Below, piece after piece: positions 12,753-21,631 of a stretch of DNA of 64,000 nt. The notes beneath the pieces are model-generated. The model was not told the DNA's origin, made no database searches, and worked only from the letters and a program-made list of their open reading frames with translations. Each line of letters starts with the position of its first letter. Position 1 is the first letter of the stretch. A program made the position numbers and the translations under genes. Source of the DNA: Aestuariibius violaceus (GTDB lineage Bacteria; Pseudomonadota; Alphaproteobacteria; Rhodobacterales; Rhodobacteraceae). The stretch covers positions 186,001 through 250,000 of the forward strand of contig NZ_JBFONT020000004.1 of assembly GCF_040779325.2 (NCBI RefSeq), read 5' to 3'.

Positions 12753-14135
12753 GTGCCCTTCACTCCAACCCTTGCAGAAACCCGTTTCGGCGTCGGCCTG
12801 TCACCGCGCGTTTCGCCGCCTGAGACCACCGCTGCCATGCTCGACCGTCTGGCCGGGCCCGACCTTGTGGCACAGCGCTACGCGATCCCGAACTCGACAG
12901 AGGTCACCCCATCCGCCTCGGAATACAGCGCGGCCGCCCGCGCCCGACGGGAGGCGAGCGGAACCCCGCGGGAAGAAGAAGCCGACAAGGCCTTCAAGGC
13001 GATACGGACCCAGGCCATGATAAGATGGGCCGAGTTCTCCACCATCGCCCTCGCCCGCTCGATCGAGACCCAGGACGGCCTGCGCGAGCGGCTTGTCCGG
13101 TTCTGGGCCGATCACTTCACCATCCGCGCGAAAGGCGGCCAGAACCTCCAATTCGTCCCGATCTACATCGAAGAGGCGATCCGCCCGCATGTGACAGGCC
13201 GGTTCTCCGACATGCTGAAGGCGGTGATCACCCACCCAAGGATGCTGATCTACCTCGATCAGAACCGTTCCTTCGGGCCCAACAGCAAGCGGGCAGAACG
13301 CCTGGGACGGGGCGGGCTCAACGAAAACCTCGCCCGCGAACTGCTCGAACTGCACACGCTCGGCGTCGACGGGCCCTACACCCAGCACGATGTGCGCGAA
13401 CTGGCCGAGCTTCTGACAGGCCTCAGCCATGATGGCGACCGTCAGTTCGATTTTCGCGGCCACTATGCGGAACCCGGGGCGGAAACCGTACTCGGACAAT
13501 CCTATGGTGGCGACAAGCCCAGCCTGTCCGACATCCACGCCGTACTCGACGACCTCGCCGCGCATCCAGCCACGGCCGAGCATCTATCCCGCAAGCTCGC
13601 CCGTCATTTCATCGCGGATGTGCCGCCCGACGATTTGGTCATGGCCCTGTCGGCCACCTACCGGGAGACGGGCGGCGCGCTGCTCGCAATGGCTGCGACA
13701 CTTGTCGGGCATCCACTCTCCTGGTCGGTCGAAAAGCAAAAGGTCAAGCAACCCTACGATTTCGTGGAAAGCGCCCTGCGCGCGGTCGATGTCGCGCCGC
13801 AAAAGCTCCTCGCCCTCGACCGCAAGGAGGTGCAGCGCTATCTGCACCGCCCGCTCACCGTCATGGGCCAGTCCCCCCGCGGGCCGGTCGGCCCCGACGG
13901 CTGGCCGGAAGAGGCCGAGGCCTGGGTGACCCCGCAAGGCATGGCAGGCCGTATCGACTGGGCGATGCGCCTGCCTGTCGTCCTCGGCCCTGACCTGCCC
14001 GACCCGCGCCGCTTCGTTCACGGCGCGCTCGGGCCTGAGCCCGACGAGGCGGTCGTCTTCGCCGCAGGCGCCGCAGAAACCCCGGCCGAGGCGATCGGCA
14101 TCGTCCTCGCCTCGCCCGATTTCCAACGGAGGTGA
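12753..14135 (+). CDS. DUF1800 family protein
   Basis: The 460-residue product carries the DUF1800 hallmark GRGGLNENLARELLELHTLG around residue 190, preceded by FWADHFTIR and followed by YTQHDVRELAELLTG. Starts at GTG 12753 with AGGAGAG upstream. DUF1800 proteins are almost always paired with a DUF1501 protein, as here (the next gene begins two bases after this stop). Their function is unknown; a role at or outside the membrane is usually assumed from the Tat signal on the partner. I see no clear signal peptide on this protein from the chosen start. Confidence 0.85.
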   Translation: MPFTPTLAETRFGVGLSPRVSPPETTAAMLDRLAGPDLVAQRYAIPNSTEVTPSASEYSAAARARREASGTPREEEADKAFKAIRTQAMIRWAEFSTIALARSIETQDGLRERLVRFWADHFTIRAKGGQNLQFVPIYIEEAIRPHVTGRFSDMLKAVITHPRMLIYLDQNRSFGPNSKRAERLGRGGLNENLARELLELHTLGVDGPYTQHDVRELAELLTGLSHDGDRQFDFRGHYAEPGAETVLGQSYGGDKPSLSDIHAVLDDLAAHPATAEHLSRKLARHFIADVPPDDLVMALSATYRETGGALLAMAATLVGHPLSWSVEKQKVKQPYDFVESALRAVDVAPQKLLALDRKEVQRYLHRPLTVMGQSPRGPVGPDGWPEEAEAWVTPQGMAGRIDWAMRLPVVLGPDLPDPRRFVHGALGPEPDEAVVFAAGAAETPAEAIGIVLASPDFQRR

Positions 14136-14137
14136 CG

Positions 14138-15343
14138 ATGGATCGCCGCACGTTCCTGCGCAACGGCCTGGCCCTAGGCTGCTCCACCGCCGCCAGCCCG
14201 CTGCTCACCCCCATGGCGCTCGCCTCGGCCCCGTGGGAGGAGCGGCTGATCGTCATCATCCTGCGCGGCGGGATGGACGGGGTCGACGTGTTCCGTCCCA
14301 TGGGCGACCCGGCCTTCGCCGCGCTGCGCCCCGACCTCGCCGAAGGCGGGCTCGACGCGGGGCCATTTTACCAGCTCCACCCCGCTCTCGCCCCGATCAA
14401 GCCGCTCTGGGATGCAGGCGAATTCGGCGCCGTCCACGCCGTCTCGACCCCCTACCGCGACAAGCGCAGCCATTTCGACGGGCAAGATCTGCTCGAGGCG
14501 GGGTCAGACCCCAATGTCGACGGCTCCACCCGCGACGGCTGGCTGAACCGGATGCTCCAGGCGGTCCCGGGCGTCGAGGCCAGCACGACCTTCGCGATCG
14601 GCCTCGAACAGATGCTGCTGACAACCGGATCAGCTCCGGTATCGCGCTGGTCCCCCGATGCCCGGCTCGCAATCAGTCCGCAGGCCCAACGCCTTCTCGA
14701 ACTGGTGCAGCACCGCGATCCCCTCTTCCGGCAAGCCTCGGCCGAGGCGATCGCAATCGCCTCCAAAATGGACGCCGGTGCCGAGATTGCAGAGGCGGGC
14801 GACGAGATGATGATGGCCTCGCCCATGATGGCCGAGATCCAGCGCGGGCGGCCGCACGTGAAGATCGCCGAATTCGCCGCTGATCGCTTGCGGGAAGACG
14901 CGCGCGTCGCCGCCTTCTCGCTGAACGGATGGGATACGCATGCCGCGCAGGACCGGACCCTGCCCCGCGCGCTGACCCAGCTGACCGATACGATCCTGAC
15001 GCTCAAGACACGGCTCGGACCCGCTTGGTCGAAGACCTGCCTGCTCGCCATGACCGAATTCGGCCGGACGGCGCGGCAGAACGGATCGGGCGGCACCGAC
15101 CACGGGACCGGCGGTGCACTCATCTATGCCGGAGGCGCGGTGCGCGGTGGTCAGGTGCTGGGCGACTGGCCGGGCCTCACGGCAGAGGCGCTCTATCAGG
15201 AGCGGGACCTGATGCCGACGCGCGACATCCGCGGCGTTGCGGCCTGGGCAATGCACGATTTGCTCGGAATCGACCGACCCACGCTTGAAAGCGCGATCTT
15301 CCCGGGTCTCGATATGGGCGAAGACGCAAAGCTGATCGCCTGA
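14138..15343 (+). CDS. DUF1501 family protein, Tat-exported
   Basis: The 401-residue protein starts with a twin-arginine signal (MDRRTFLRNGLALGCSTAAS, then SPLLTPMALASA), so it should be folded before export to the periplasm, probably with a cofactor or metal. The mature part has LIVIILRGGMDGVDVF and, near the C-terminus, MTEFGRTARQNGSGGTDHG, both typical of DUF1501, which is distantly related to the sulfatase/alkaline phosphatase fold. GGAGG lies five bases before the ATG at 14138, which decides against the GTG six bases earlier. It forms a tight operon with the DUF1800 gene. No substrate can be named. Confidence 0.85.
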   Translation: MDRRTFLRNGLALGCSTAASPLLTPMALASAPWEERLIVIILRGGMDGVDVFRPMGDPAFAALRPDLAEGGLDAGPFYQLHPALAPIKPLWDAGEFGAVHAVSTPYRDKRSHFDGQDLLEAGSDPNVDGSTRDGWLNRMLQAVPGVEASTTFAIGLEQMLLTTGSAPVSRWSPDARLAISPQAQRLLELVQHRDPLFRQASAEAIAIASKMDAGAEIAEAGDEMMMASPMMAEIQRGRPHVKIAEFAADRLREDARVAAFSLNGWDTHAAQDRTLPRALTQLTDTILTLKTRLGPAWSKTCLLAMTEFGRTARQNGSGGTDHGTGGALIYAGGAVRGGQVLGDWPGLTAEALYQERDLMPTRDIRGVAAWAMHDLLGIDRPTLESAIFPGLDMGEDAKLIA

Positions 15344-15360
15344 TCAGCTTCGCCAGCGGG

Positions 15361-15546
15361 TCAGAGGGCTGACTGGGACGACGCTTCCGCAGACACCGTC
15401 GCTGTCATCGATGACGGAAGGATGGTGCCCAGAAGGGCCGCGGTGAGCATCAGCGCACCAATCAAGAAGACCGCACGATCAAGCGGCGTTTTCCCGGTTT
15501 CTCCAGCGGTCAGACGGCTTAGCACGGTCGACATCCCCAAGAACAT
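15361..15546 (-). CDS. small single-pass membrane protein, unknown
   Basis: This short frame (61 codons, or 57 from the internal ATG at 15534) encodes a hydrophilic N-terminus and one convincing transmembrane helix (AVFLIGALMLTAALLGTILP), then a short Ser/Thr/Ala-rich tail. The pattern resembles small inner-membrane proteins in this order, but I cannot name a family. Neither candidate start has a strong ribosome-binding site. It lies just after the DUF1501 gene on the opposite strand. The existence of the gene is likely but not certain. Confidence 0.5.
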   Translation of the reverse strand: MFLGMSTVLSRLTAGETGKTPLDRAVFLIGALMLTAALLGTILPSSMTATVSAEASSQSAL

Positions 15547-15623
15547 TCAGCAGCAAGGAAAGTCCTCGCCGGAGAATCTGGCAAAAAGTGGCCATTCCCG
15601 GGGAAAGGTGTCGGCAGCGCCGT

Positions 15624-16358
15624 CTACAAAGTTCCGATACCCGCAATCCGCGAGGCCATCAGGCCCGACAGATGCTTCGCCGTCTGTTCCGGCGTCGGCC
15701 CGCCCGGCCGCCGCTCACGCGCAAGATCGGCCAGGGCGTCACCCATCGGGCGGTCGTTCGCGCTCAGGGCGCATCCGGCCAGAAACTGGCGCAGATAGGC
15801 CACCGTCGCTTCATCCCGCCGGGTCGACAGGATCTCTGCCGCGCGTGCTACATCGTCGCGATAAGCCACCGGATCCGGCGCGATCTCGTCCTGCGACAGG
15901 GCCCGCGGCCCGGTCGGGTGCCGGTCCGGCGGCAGATGCGCCAGAAGCGCCTGCTGAAAGGCAGACAGGCGCGCGACCGGCTTCGACAGAAACCCGTCAG
16001 CCCCGGCCTCAAGCGCGGCCTCCTCTGCGCCGTCATCCCCGCTCATCCCCAGGATGACCGGGATCCGCGGCACGGCGCCCGCAAGTTCGCGAATCAGCTC
16101 CGCACCAGACCCGTCCGGCAATCCGTGATCAACGATGGCGACGGTCGGGCGATAGGTCTTCAGGTGGCGTTGCGCAGCCGTCAGACAATCCGCACGCCGG
16201 ATGCGTGCCCCACTCCGCAAAGCAAGCAGGCGCAAGGCCTCACAGGCGAACCGGCTGTCTTCCACGACCAGAATTGTCGTCCCCAGAAGGGGCCGGTCGG
16301 CGGTCGGCGTCTGGTGAAACATGAAATCTTGCAGATCATCCATGGCAGTATCTCTCAT
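15624..16358 (-). CDS. response regulator receiver protein without DNA-binding domain
   Basis: The 244-residue product has one receiver domain at about residues 27-150: acidic pair in LVVEDSRF, phospho-acceptor Asp in VAIVDHGLPDGSG, and the conserved Lys in GFLSKPVA. The remaining 90 or so residues are helical and match no output domain I know; they could bind a partner such as a phosphotransfer protein. ATGs at 16358 and 16343 are both possible starts. It is divergent from the methylmalonyl-CoA epimerase gene and no histidine kinase lies nearby, so it is probably an orphan regulator. Confidence 0.8.
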   Translation of the reverse strand: MRDTAMDDLQDFMFHQTPTADRPLLGTTILVVEDSRFACEALRLLALRSGARIRRADCLTAAQRHLKTYRPTVAIVDHGLPDGSGAELIRELAGAVPRIPVILGMSGDDGAEEAALEAGADGFLSKPVARLSAFQQALLAHLPPDRHPTGPRALSQDEIAPDPVAYRDDVARAAEILSTRRDEATVAYLRQFLAGCALSANDRPMGDALADLARERRPGGPTPEQTAKHLSGLMASRIAGIGTL

Positions 16359-16476
16359 AGCAGTCCCCGCCGCGACTCTAGGCCGCCCGTGCCTAACGAC
16401 CGGTTAACGCCGCCTGCCCTTGCATCACCGTCCCGCGCAACGGTACACGGCTCGCCAAACCGCAAGGGAGATCGCC

Positions 16477-16881
16477 ATGATCGGCCGCCTGAACCATGTC
16501 GCAATCGCCGTCCCCGATCTCGACGCCGCAGCCGCCCAATACCGCGACGCCCTCGGCGCAACTGTCGGCGCCCCCCAGGACGAACCGGATCACGGCGTGA
16601 CCGTCATCTTCATCGAGCTGCCGAACACCAAGATCGAACTGCTCTACCCCTTGGGCGAAAACAGCCCGATCCAGGCCTTCCTCGACCGCAACCCGTCCGG
16701 CGGCATCCACCACGTCTGCTACGAGGTCGAGGATATCGGCGCCGCGAAGGACACGCTGATCGCCCAGGGCGCCCGCATCCTCGGCGACGGAGAGCCCAAG
16801 ATCGGCGCCCACGGCAAACCTGTCCTCTTCCTGCACCCGAAGGACTTCAACGGCTGCCTGATCGAGCTAGAGGAGGTCTGA
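16477..16881 (+). CDS. mce: methylmalonyl-CoA epimerase
   Basis: This 134-residue enzyme of the vicinal-oxygen-chelate fold begins MIGRLNHVAIAVPDLDAAAA and contains IELLYPLGENSPI and GGIHHVCYEV, ending in CLIELEEV. These are the two beta-alpha-beta modules with the metal-binding His and Glu residues (H in LNHVAIA, H in IHHVCYE, E in IELEEV). It interconverts (R)- and (S)-methylmalonyl-CoA in propionyl-CoA breakdown and the ethylmalonyl-CoA pathway. AAGGGAG lies before the ATG at 16477, which fixes the start. The DUF1467 gene follows four bases later and is likely in the same operon. Confidence 0.93.
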   Translation: MIGRLNHVAIAVPDLDAAAAQYRDALGATVGAPQDEPDHGVTVIFIELPNTKIELLYPLGENSPIQAFLDRNPSGGIHHVCYEVEDIGAAKDTLIAQGARILGDGEPKIGAHGKPVLFLHPKDFNGCLIELEEV

Positions 16882-16885
16882 GGGT

Positions 16886-17170
16886 ATGGGTCCCGTCTCC
16901 GCCATCGTGCTCTTCGCAGTCATCTGGTTCATGATCCTCTTCATCGTCCTGCCCTTGCGGCTGACCACGCAAGGCGACGAAGGCAAGATCGTCCCCGGAA
17001 CCCACGCCTCCGCCCCCAGCGACCCCCAACTGGGCCGCAAGGCAAAGATCGTGACGATCTGGGCCGCATTGGTCTGGGCTGTGGTCGCAGGCGTCATCTG
17101 GTCGGGCGCAATCACTGTCCGCGACTTCGACTGGTTCAACCGTATGTCGACGCCCGAGGTGTCGCGCTAG
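16886..17170 (+). CDS. DUF1467 family membrane protein
   Basis: This 94-residue protein has two transmembrane helices (SAIVLFAVIWFMILFIVLPL at the N-terminus and IWAALVWAVVAGVIW near residue 65) with a polar linker containing LRLTTQGDEG and PQLGRKAKI, the DUF1467 pattern. The position directly after mce is common in this order. Function is unknown. Its 3' end overlaps the convergent membrane-protein gene by 35 bases, an unusually long antisense overlap for this window. Confidence 0.88.
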   Translation: MGPVSAIVLFAVIWFMILFIVLPLRLTTQGDEGKIVPGTHASAPSDPQLGRKAKIVTIWAALVWAVVAGVIWSGAITVRDFDWFNRMSTPEVSR

Positions 17171-17861
17171 GCGGCTCCGGAACCAGCCGGTGGAACAGGT
17201 GCGTGAAGGTCGCCGCCCCTAGGATCGGGATGAACAGGTTCATGATCGGGATGGTCAGCGGCACCGCCATCAGCACGCCCGCCATCCAGATCTGCATCCT
17301 GTGCTGGCGCCGAAAGACCCGCGCCTCCGCATCCGAATGACGGCGCCGCGCAACCAGCGTGAAATATTCCCGCCCCAGAAGATACCCGTTCGTTCCGTAG
17401 AGGATGAAGGGTGTGAAGGGCGCGAAGAAGATGCAGAGGATCAGCGCGCCGATATTCGCGGCAATCAGGACGCCCAGGAAATTGACGGTCTCCTTCAGCC
17501 CGTCGAAGAATCCCATCCCGGCGGCTGTCGGCAGATGCGGATAGAACTGATCCTCCACCGCGCTCGCCACATCATCGAGGAACATCGAGGTGATGATCGA
17601 CGCCACCGGGATCATCAGAAAGAACGACAGGACAATCATGAAAAGCAGTGATCCCCAGGACAACAAATCGCCGAACCACGTCACCTCGCCCACGATCGGC
17701 AGAACGACGACGTCCCCCGTCAGCCATTCCACAAGCAGCAAAAGCCCGGCATAGGCGCCCAGAAGCAGGACGAATGTCAGGCCAAGCCCAAGGAACAGAA
17801 CCCGGCGAAACCGCGGATCGAACATCTGCGACAGGGCCCGCGAAAAATCGTGAAAGATCAT
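17136..17861 (-). CDS. EI24/CysZ-like membrane protein
   Basis: The 241-residue protein has several transmembrane helices: FLGLGLTFVLLLGAYAGLLL, LLSWGSLLFMIVLSFFLMIP, then FLGVLIAANIGALILCIFFA and MAGVLMAVPLTIPIMNLF. The segment FILYGTNGYLLGREYF near residue 165 is the EI24-domain signature also seen in CysZ sulfate permeases. A transport role is possible but unproven. It overlaps the upstream nitroreductase gene by four bases (ATGA), so it belongs to that leftward operon. Confidence 0.8.
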   Translation of the reverse strand: MIFHDFSRALSQMFDPRFRRVLFLGLGLTFVLLLGAYAGLLLLVEWLTGDVVVLPIVGEVTWFGDLLSWGSLLFMIVLSFFLMIPVASIITSMFLDDVASAVEDQFYPHLPTAAGMGFFDGLKETVNFLGVLIAANIGALILCIFFAPFTPFILYGTNGYLLGREYFTLVARRRHSDAEARVFRRQHRMQIWMAGVLMAVPLTIPIMNLFIPILGAATFTHLFHRLVPEPPSATPRASTYG

Positions 17862-18436
17862 CTGTCCATCCAGGTGGTGATCGCGCCGACATCCGGCCGT
17901 GGCCGTTCCGGCGGGGCGACGGTCTCGGTCCCGATATGGATCAGACCCGCCACCGTCTCTCCGGGCACAAGGTCAAACCCCTCCCGCACGAAATCCGGAT
18001 CATGCGACGGCCAACCGCTCAACCAGTTCGCACCCCAGCCGGAAGCGAGCGCGGCGTTGAGCAACGCCAGACAGACCGCACCAGCGCTCAACACCTGCTC
18101 GACCTCCGGGATCTTCTCCGACGGCTTCGGAGAGGAGATCACCGCAACCGCAAGCCCCGCTCGCGCATACTGATCCGCCGCCTTATCGATATCCGCCATA
18201 TCCCGACCCAGCGCCGCCCCGCGAACCACGACCAGCGCAGCAAGCCGCTCCAGCGCCGCCCGTTCCAGCACGATGAACCGCCAGGGCTCCAGCTTGCCGT
18301 GATCCGGGCTGCGCGCCGCGGCCGTCAACAGCGGCACCAGCGCCTCGCGCGTCGGCACCGGCTCTGTCAGCGTCTTGGCCGGGCGCGACCGCCGGGTCAG
18401 CAGAAAGTCCAAAACGGCCTGATTCGCCTCCGGCAC
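17858..18436 (-). CDS. nitroreductase family protein (YdjA-like)
   Basis: The 192-residue flavoprotein starts at GTG 18436. It contains the FMN-phosphate-contacting segment RRSRPAKTL, then AARSPDHGKLEPWRFIVLE and, near the C-terminus, LVPGETVAGLIHIGT, as in the compact YdjA/NfnB-like nitroreductases. It would use NAD(P)H and FMN to reduce nitro compounds or quinones; the natural substrate is unknown. The start comes three bases after the preceding gene's stop, and the stop overlaps the next gene, so it is the middle gene of a three-gene operon. Confidence 0.87.
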   Translation of the reverse strand: MPEANQAVLDFLLTRRSRPAKTLTEPVPTREALVPLLTAAARSPDHGKLEPWRFIVLERAALERLAALVVVRGAALGRDMADIDKAADQYARAGLAVAVISSPKPSEKIPEVEQVLSAGAVCLALLNAALASGWGANWLSGWPSHDPDFVREGFDLVPGETVAGLIHIGTETVAPPERPRPDVGAITTWMDR

Positions 18437-18439
18437 GCC

Positions 18440-18682
18440 CTAGCGCTCCTCTGGCCGCGCGATGCGGTAGACCCCTTCCGGCAGATCCAGCGCCGCCGAC
18501 AGGTCGCGCAACTGTGCCATCGACAGCGTCACAGTCACCTCCGCATCCCGCCGCGGGTCGAACTGGGACACGGTCACGCAATCCTCGAAGGCGCTGACCG
18601 TCACGTCCTCTTTCAAGGGCGCAGGCCCCTCATCGACAAGCGTAATCACCGTGGTGTCGAATTCGTGCTCGATCGTGAACAT
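18440..18682 (-). CDS. conserved hypothetical 80-residue protein
   Basis: The product begins MFTIEHEFDTTVITLVDEG and is mostly beta strand and turn, ending in LSMAQLRDLSAALDLPEGVY, a helix that looks like a protein-protein contact. No catalytic motif is visible and I do not recognise a named family. The ATG at 18682 was preferred over one 36 bases upstream because the fold starts there. It is the first gene of the leftward operon with the nitroreductase and the EI24-like membrane protein, and is divergent from the M48 lipoprotein gene. Confidence 0.65.
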   Translation of the reverse strand: MFTIEHEFDTTVITLVDEGPAPLKEDVTVSAFEDCVTVSQFDPRRDAEVTVTLSMAQLRDLSAALDLPEGVYRIARPEER

Positions 18683-18792
18683 GGCATCCGAGGTATGCCC
18701 GAGGCCCACATGATGCAACCGTTCACATCCCTATCACTGGTCACCGACGCATCCGCTGCTACGATAAGGACAAAAGATTACAGGAGACCCCC

Positions 18793-19506
18793 ATGATCCG
18801 TCTCGCCAGCCTCCTCGCTGCCAGCCTTGTCCTGGTCGCGGCCTGCGCCCCGGTTGGGCCAACGACAGCACCGGCCCCGGCCGCCCTGCCCCAACCCCAG
18901 GCCGACCGCATCGACCTGCAGACGGCCACGCGCAACTTCGCCGCCGTGGTCCGCCGGGTCGAACCCGTTGCCGAATCCTACTGCCGCCAGCGCCAGCCCA
19001 CCTTCAACTGCGACTTCCTGATCGTGGTCGACGACCGCCCCGGCGTGCCCGCGAACGCCTTCCAGACGCTCGACCGTAACGGTCGCCCGGTGATCGGTTT
19101 CACACTCGCGCTGATCGCCGACACCCGTAACCAGGACGAAATCGCCTTCGTGATGAGCCACGAAGCGGCCCACCATATCGAGGGCCACCTCGCCCGCCAG
19201 CGCCAGGCCGCGACGGTCGGCGCGACCGTCCTCGGTCAGCTCGCCACCACGCTCGGCGACAGCGGGGCGAGCGTCCGCACCGCCCAGCAGCTCGGTGCGG
19301 CCGTCGGCGCGCGCACCTTCTCCAAGGAGTTCGAGCTCGAGGCAGACGCCCTCGGCACCGTCATCACCGCCCGCGCGGGCTACGACCCCCTCCGCGGCGC
19401 CGCCTTCTTCAGCCGCATCCCCGATCCCGGCGACCGCTTCCTGGGCACCCACCCGCCCAATGCCGAACGTATGGCTACGGTCCAACGGGTCGCCGCCGGT
19501 CTCTGA
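18793..19506 (+). CDS. M48-family zinc metalloprotease, lipoprotein
   Basis: The 237-residue protein has a lipobox ending in VAAC (Cys18), so it should be anchored to a membrane on the periplasmic side. The zinc site is HEAAHH (H123, E124, H127) with the third ligand in FELEADALG (around E181), and the domain ends with THPPNAERM, all standard for M48 peptidases of the LoiP/YcaL group, which degrade misfolded outer-membrane proteins. No TPR domain of the BepA kind follows. AGGAG precedes the ATG at 18793. Transcription ends at the hairpin at 19516-19549. Confidence 0.92.
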   Translation: MIRLASLLAASLVLVAACAPVGPTTAPAPAALPQPQADRIDLQTATRNFAAVVRRVEPVAESYCRQRQPTFNCDFLIVVDDRPGVPANAFQTLDRNGRPVIGFTLALIADTRNQDEIAFVMSHEAAHHIEGHLARQRQAATVGATVLGQLATTLGDSGASVRTAQQLGAAVGARTFSKEFELEADALGTVITARAGYDPLRGAAFFSRIPDPGDRFLGTHPPNAERMATVQRVAAGL

Positions 19507-19515
19507 TTGGAACGC

Positions 19516-19549
19516 AAGAAAGGCGAGGGTATGCTCCCTCGCCTTTCTT
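19516..19549. terminator. bidirectional intrinsic terminator
   Basis: A perfect 14-bp stem (AAGAAAGGCGAGGG and its complement, loop TATGCT) lies between two convergent genes. The arms end in A- and T-rich sequence on both sides, so it can stop transcription from the M48 protease gene rightward and the alpha/beta hydrolase gene leftward. Confidence 0.85.
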
Positions 19550-19570
19550 CATCCCGGGACATGAGAAGCG

Positions 19571-20290
19571 TTAGTCTTCCGTCCCGAACACCACGTCCAG
19601 AAATGTCAGGTCGTGGTCGAACGCTCCGGTCTCGAGGAAAGCCAGCACCTGCGCGATCACGATCGGATTGTTCATCAGGAAGGTATGGCTCACGGGCAGC
19701 ACGATATGGTCCGCCATCCCCTCCATCCGCGTCGCCTTGACCGACACCTTGCCATCGTCCGGCCCGGCGATCACAGCCGACGTCACAGGGTTCACCGACC
19801 GGTCCCCGGCGATCACCCCGACCGTGTAATCGGGCGGCGGTAGCTGCAGCGGCACTGCATCGTCGCCTGTCCCCAGTTGCATCCCCGCCGGCCCGTTCAT
19901 CCACTCGAACGGCGGGTAGTCTCCGAACACGTCCACCAGGTCTGACCCCTGATTGGGCGGCGCCAGCATCACGACCCGCCCCATCTGCTCGATCGGGTTC
20001 TCCGCCAGCCAGGCCCGAACGAGGATCCCGCCCATAGAATGGGTCACAAAATGGGTCACGTCGCCGTCGCAGGCCGCGACCGCCTGCGGCACCGTGGCGG
20101 ACACCAGCGCCCCGATCTTGGCCTCCGTCGACGGGTAGGACGGTGCGACCACGCGATACCCCTCCGCCTCCAGCACCTCGCCCATCACCGTCAGCGACAG
20201 CGAGGTCCGCGCGAGCCCGTGCAGCAGCACGACACACTCCGCCGCGACTGCCGACGGCAAGAGCACCAGAAAGGCCAGAACAAATCTCAT
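19571..20290 (-). CDS. secreted alpha/beta hydrolase (lipase/PGAP1-like)
   Basis: From the ATG at 20290 the 239-residue protein starts with a signal peptide ([17 protein letters not shown], then E). The mature enzyme opens with [11 protein letters not shown], has the nucleophile elbow THSMGG (Ser in place), an Asp in GPDDGKVSV and a His in LPVSHTFLM, so a full Ser-Asp-His triad is likely. The substrate is unknown; periplasmic esterase or lipase activity is plausible. The upstream frame to 20314 adds a poor N-terminus and was rejected. It is divergent from the Nudix gene. Confidence 0.83.
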   Translation of the reverse strand: MRFVLAFLVLLPSAVAAECVVLLHGLARTSLSLTVMGEVLEAEGYRVVAPSYPSTEAKIGALVSATVPQAVAACDGDVTHFVTHSMGGILVRAWLAENPIEQMGRVVMLAPPNQGSDLVDVFGDYPPFEWMNGPAGMQLGTGDDAVPLQLPPPDYTVGVIAGDRSVNPVTSAVIAGPDDGKVSVKATRMEGMADHIVLPVSHTFLMNNPIVIAQVLAFLETGAFDHDLTFLDVVFGTED

Positions 20291-20379
20291 CCTTCGCACA
20301 TAAGGCCGAATCACCGGTCTGCCTATCCGGCACGCTGCGTCGCTTGCAGCTGCCCCTGCGCCGCGCCACTCTCGGCGCC

Positions 20380-20817
20380 ATGCCGATCCGCCTCGCCGTC
20401 CGCGGCCTTCTCCTGCTTGAGAACCGCCTCCTCCTCGTCAACGCCTATCGCGGCCGCGGCGACCTCTGGTGCGCGCCCGGCGGCGGCGTCGAACCGCACG
20501 CCTCGCTGCCGGACAACCTCGCCCGCGAGATCCACGAGGAAACCGGTCTCACCGTCGCCGTCGGCGCCCCCGCTCTCGTCAACGAGTTCCACGACCCCGA
20601 ACGCGCCTTCCACCAGATCGAAATCACCTTCCGTTGCACGTTCGTTTCGGGCGACCCCCACGCCGACTGGACCGACCCCGAAGGCATCGTCACCCAGCGC
20701 CGCTGGGTCACGCGGGACGAAGCCGCAACCCTCCGCATCAAGCCCGACACCCTCCCCCGCCTCGCCTGGGAGGACAGCACCCTCACCTACGACCCGCTCG
20801 AACCGATCCTGCGCTAA
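20380..20817 (+). CDS. Nudix hydrolase
   Basis: The 145-residue protein has a Nudix box in [16 protein letters not shown] followed by [10 protein letters not shown]. The catalytic REIHEE part is intact. The Glu normally found seven residues into the box (as in GGVEPGES) is Ala here, which may tune metal binding. It should cleave a nucleoside diphosphate linked to some group X, the substrate being unknown. Starts at ATG 20380. The 3' end overlaps the convergent DMT exporter by 35 bases. Confidence 0.87.
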   Translation: MPIRLAVRGLLLLENRLLLVNAYRGRGDLWCAPGGGVEPHASLPDNLAREIHEETGLTVAVGAPALVNEFHDPERAFHQIEITFRCTFVSGDPHADWTDPEGIVTQRRWVTRDEAATLRIKPDTLPRLAWEDSTLTYDPLEPILR

Positions 20818-21619
20818 GCGACAGCAAAACGCCTCCCAGCACCAGCGCGCCTCCAAGCAGCAGCCGCGGCCCGATGACCTCACCCAACAGCAGCACTCCG
20901 CCGGCGGCGGCGATCACCGGCACCGTCAGCTGCGCCACGGCCGCCCGGCTCGCGCCCAGCTGCGGCAGGATCCGGTACCACAGCGCGTAGCCCAGCCCGG
21001 ACGTCACCGCGCCCGACAGAACCGCCAGCCCGACGCCGCGCCAGCTCGTCCCATCCGCCACGAAGACCCACAGAAGCAAGGCCACCGGCGCCGCCCACAG
21101 GAAATTCGCCGCCGTCTCCCCCAGCGGATCCGCCGCCCCGCGCCCCAGCAGCGAATAGACGCCCCAGCCGCCCGCCGCGGCCAGCATCAGCCCCGCCGCC
21201 CAAAGATCCGGCGACGCGGCCCCGGGCGCCAGCAACCAGCCCAGCCCCGCCAGTGCCACCCCGGCCCCAAGCCAGCGCAGCAGCGGGATCGCCTCCCGCG
21301 ACAGAACCGCGCCGGCAAACATCGTCACCTGCACACCGCCGAACAGGATCAACGCCCCCAGCCCGGCATCGAGGCTCACATAGGCGAAGGAAAATCCCAG
21401 CATGTAGACGGCCAGCGCCCCCGCTCCCACAGGCCGGAACGCAAACCGCGCCCGCCCGCGCCACAGAACCAGCGCGGCCAGCATCAGGGCGCCCGAGACC
21501 AGCCGCACAGCCGCAAAGGCCGCAGGCCCGATCGCGCCCCCATCCAAGGCCATCCGGTTCAGCACGGAATTGGCCGCGAACGCGACCATCGTCACTGCCG
21601 TCAGTAGAAAGATCCGCAT
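20783..21619 (-). CDS. EamA/DMT-superfamily transporter
   Basis: This 278-residue protein is nearly all transmembrane helix, with about ten segments arranged as two EamA repeats; the second repeat ends with QLTVPVIAAAGGVLLLGEVI, the typical DMT signature. Such proteins export amino acids, nucleosides or other small metabolites, and the substrate cannot be read from the sequence. The start at 21619 lies thirteen bases beyond the stop of the upstream hypothetical gene, so the two are probably co-transcribed leftward. Confidence 0.88.
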   Translation of the reverse strand: MRIFLLTAVTMVAFAANSVLNRMALDGGAIGPAAFAAVRLVSGALMLAALVLWRGRARFAFRPVGAGALAVYMLGFSFAYVSLDAGLGALILFGGVQVTMFAGAVLSREAIPLLRWLGAGVALAGLGWLLAPGAASPDLWAAGLMLAAAGGWGVYSLLGRGAADPLGETAANFLWAAPVALLLWVFVADGTSWRGVGLAVLSGAVTSGLGYALWYRILPQLGASRAAVAQLTVPVIAAAGGVLLLGEVIGPRLLLGGALVLGGVLLSLSAGSVRAGRR

Positions 21620-21631
21620 CCGGCAGAGATG

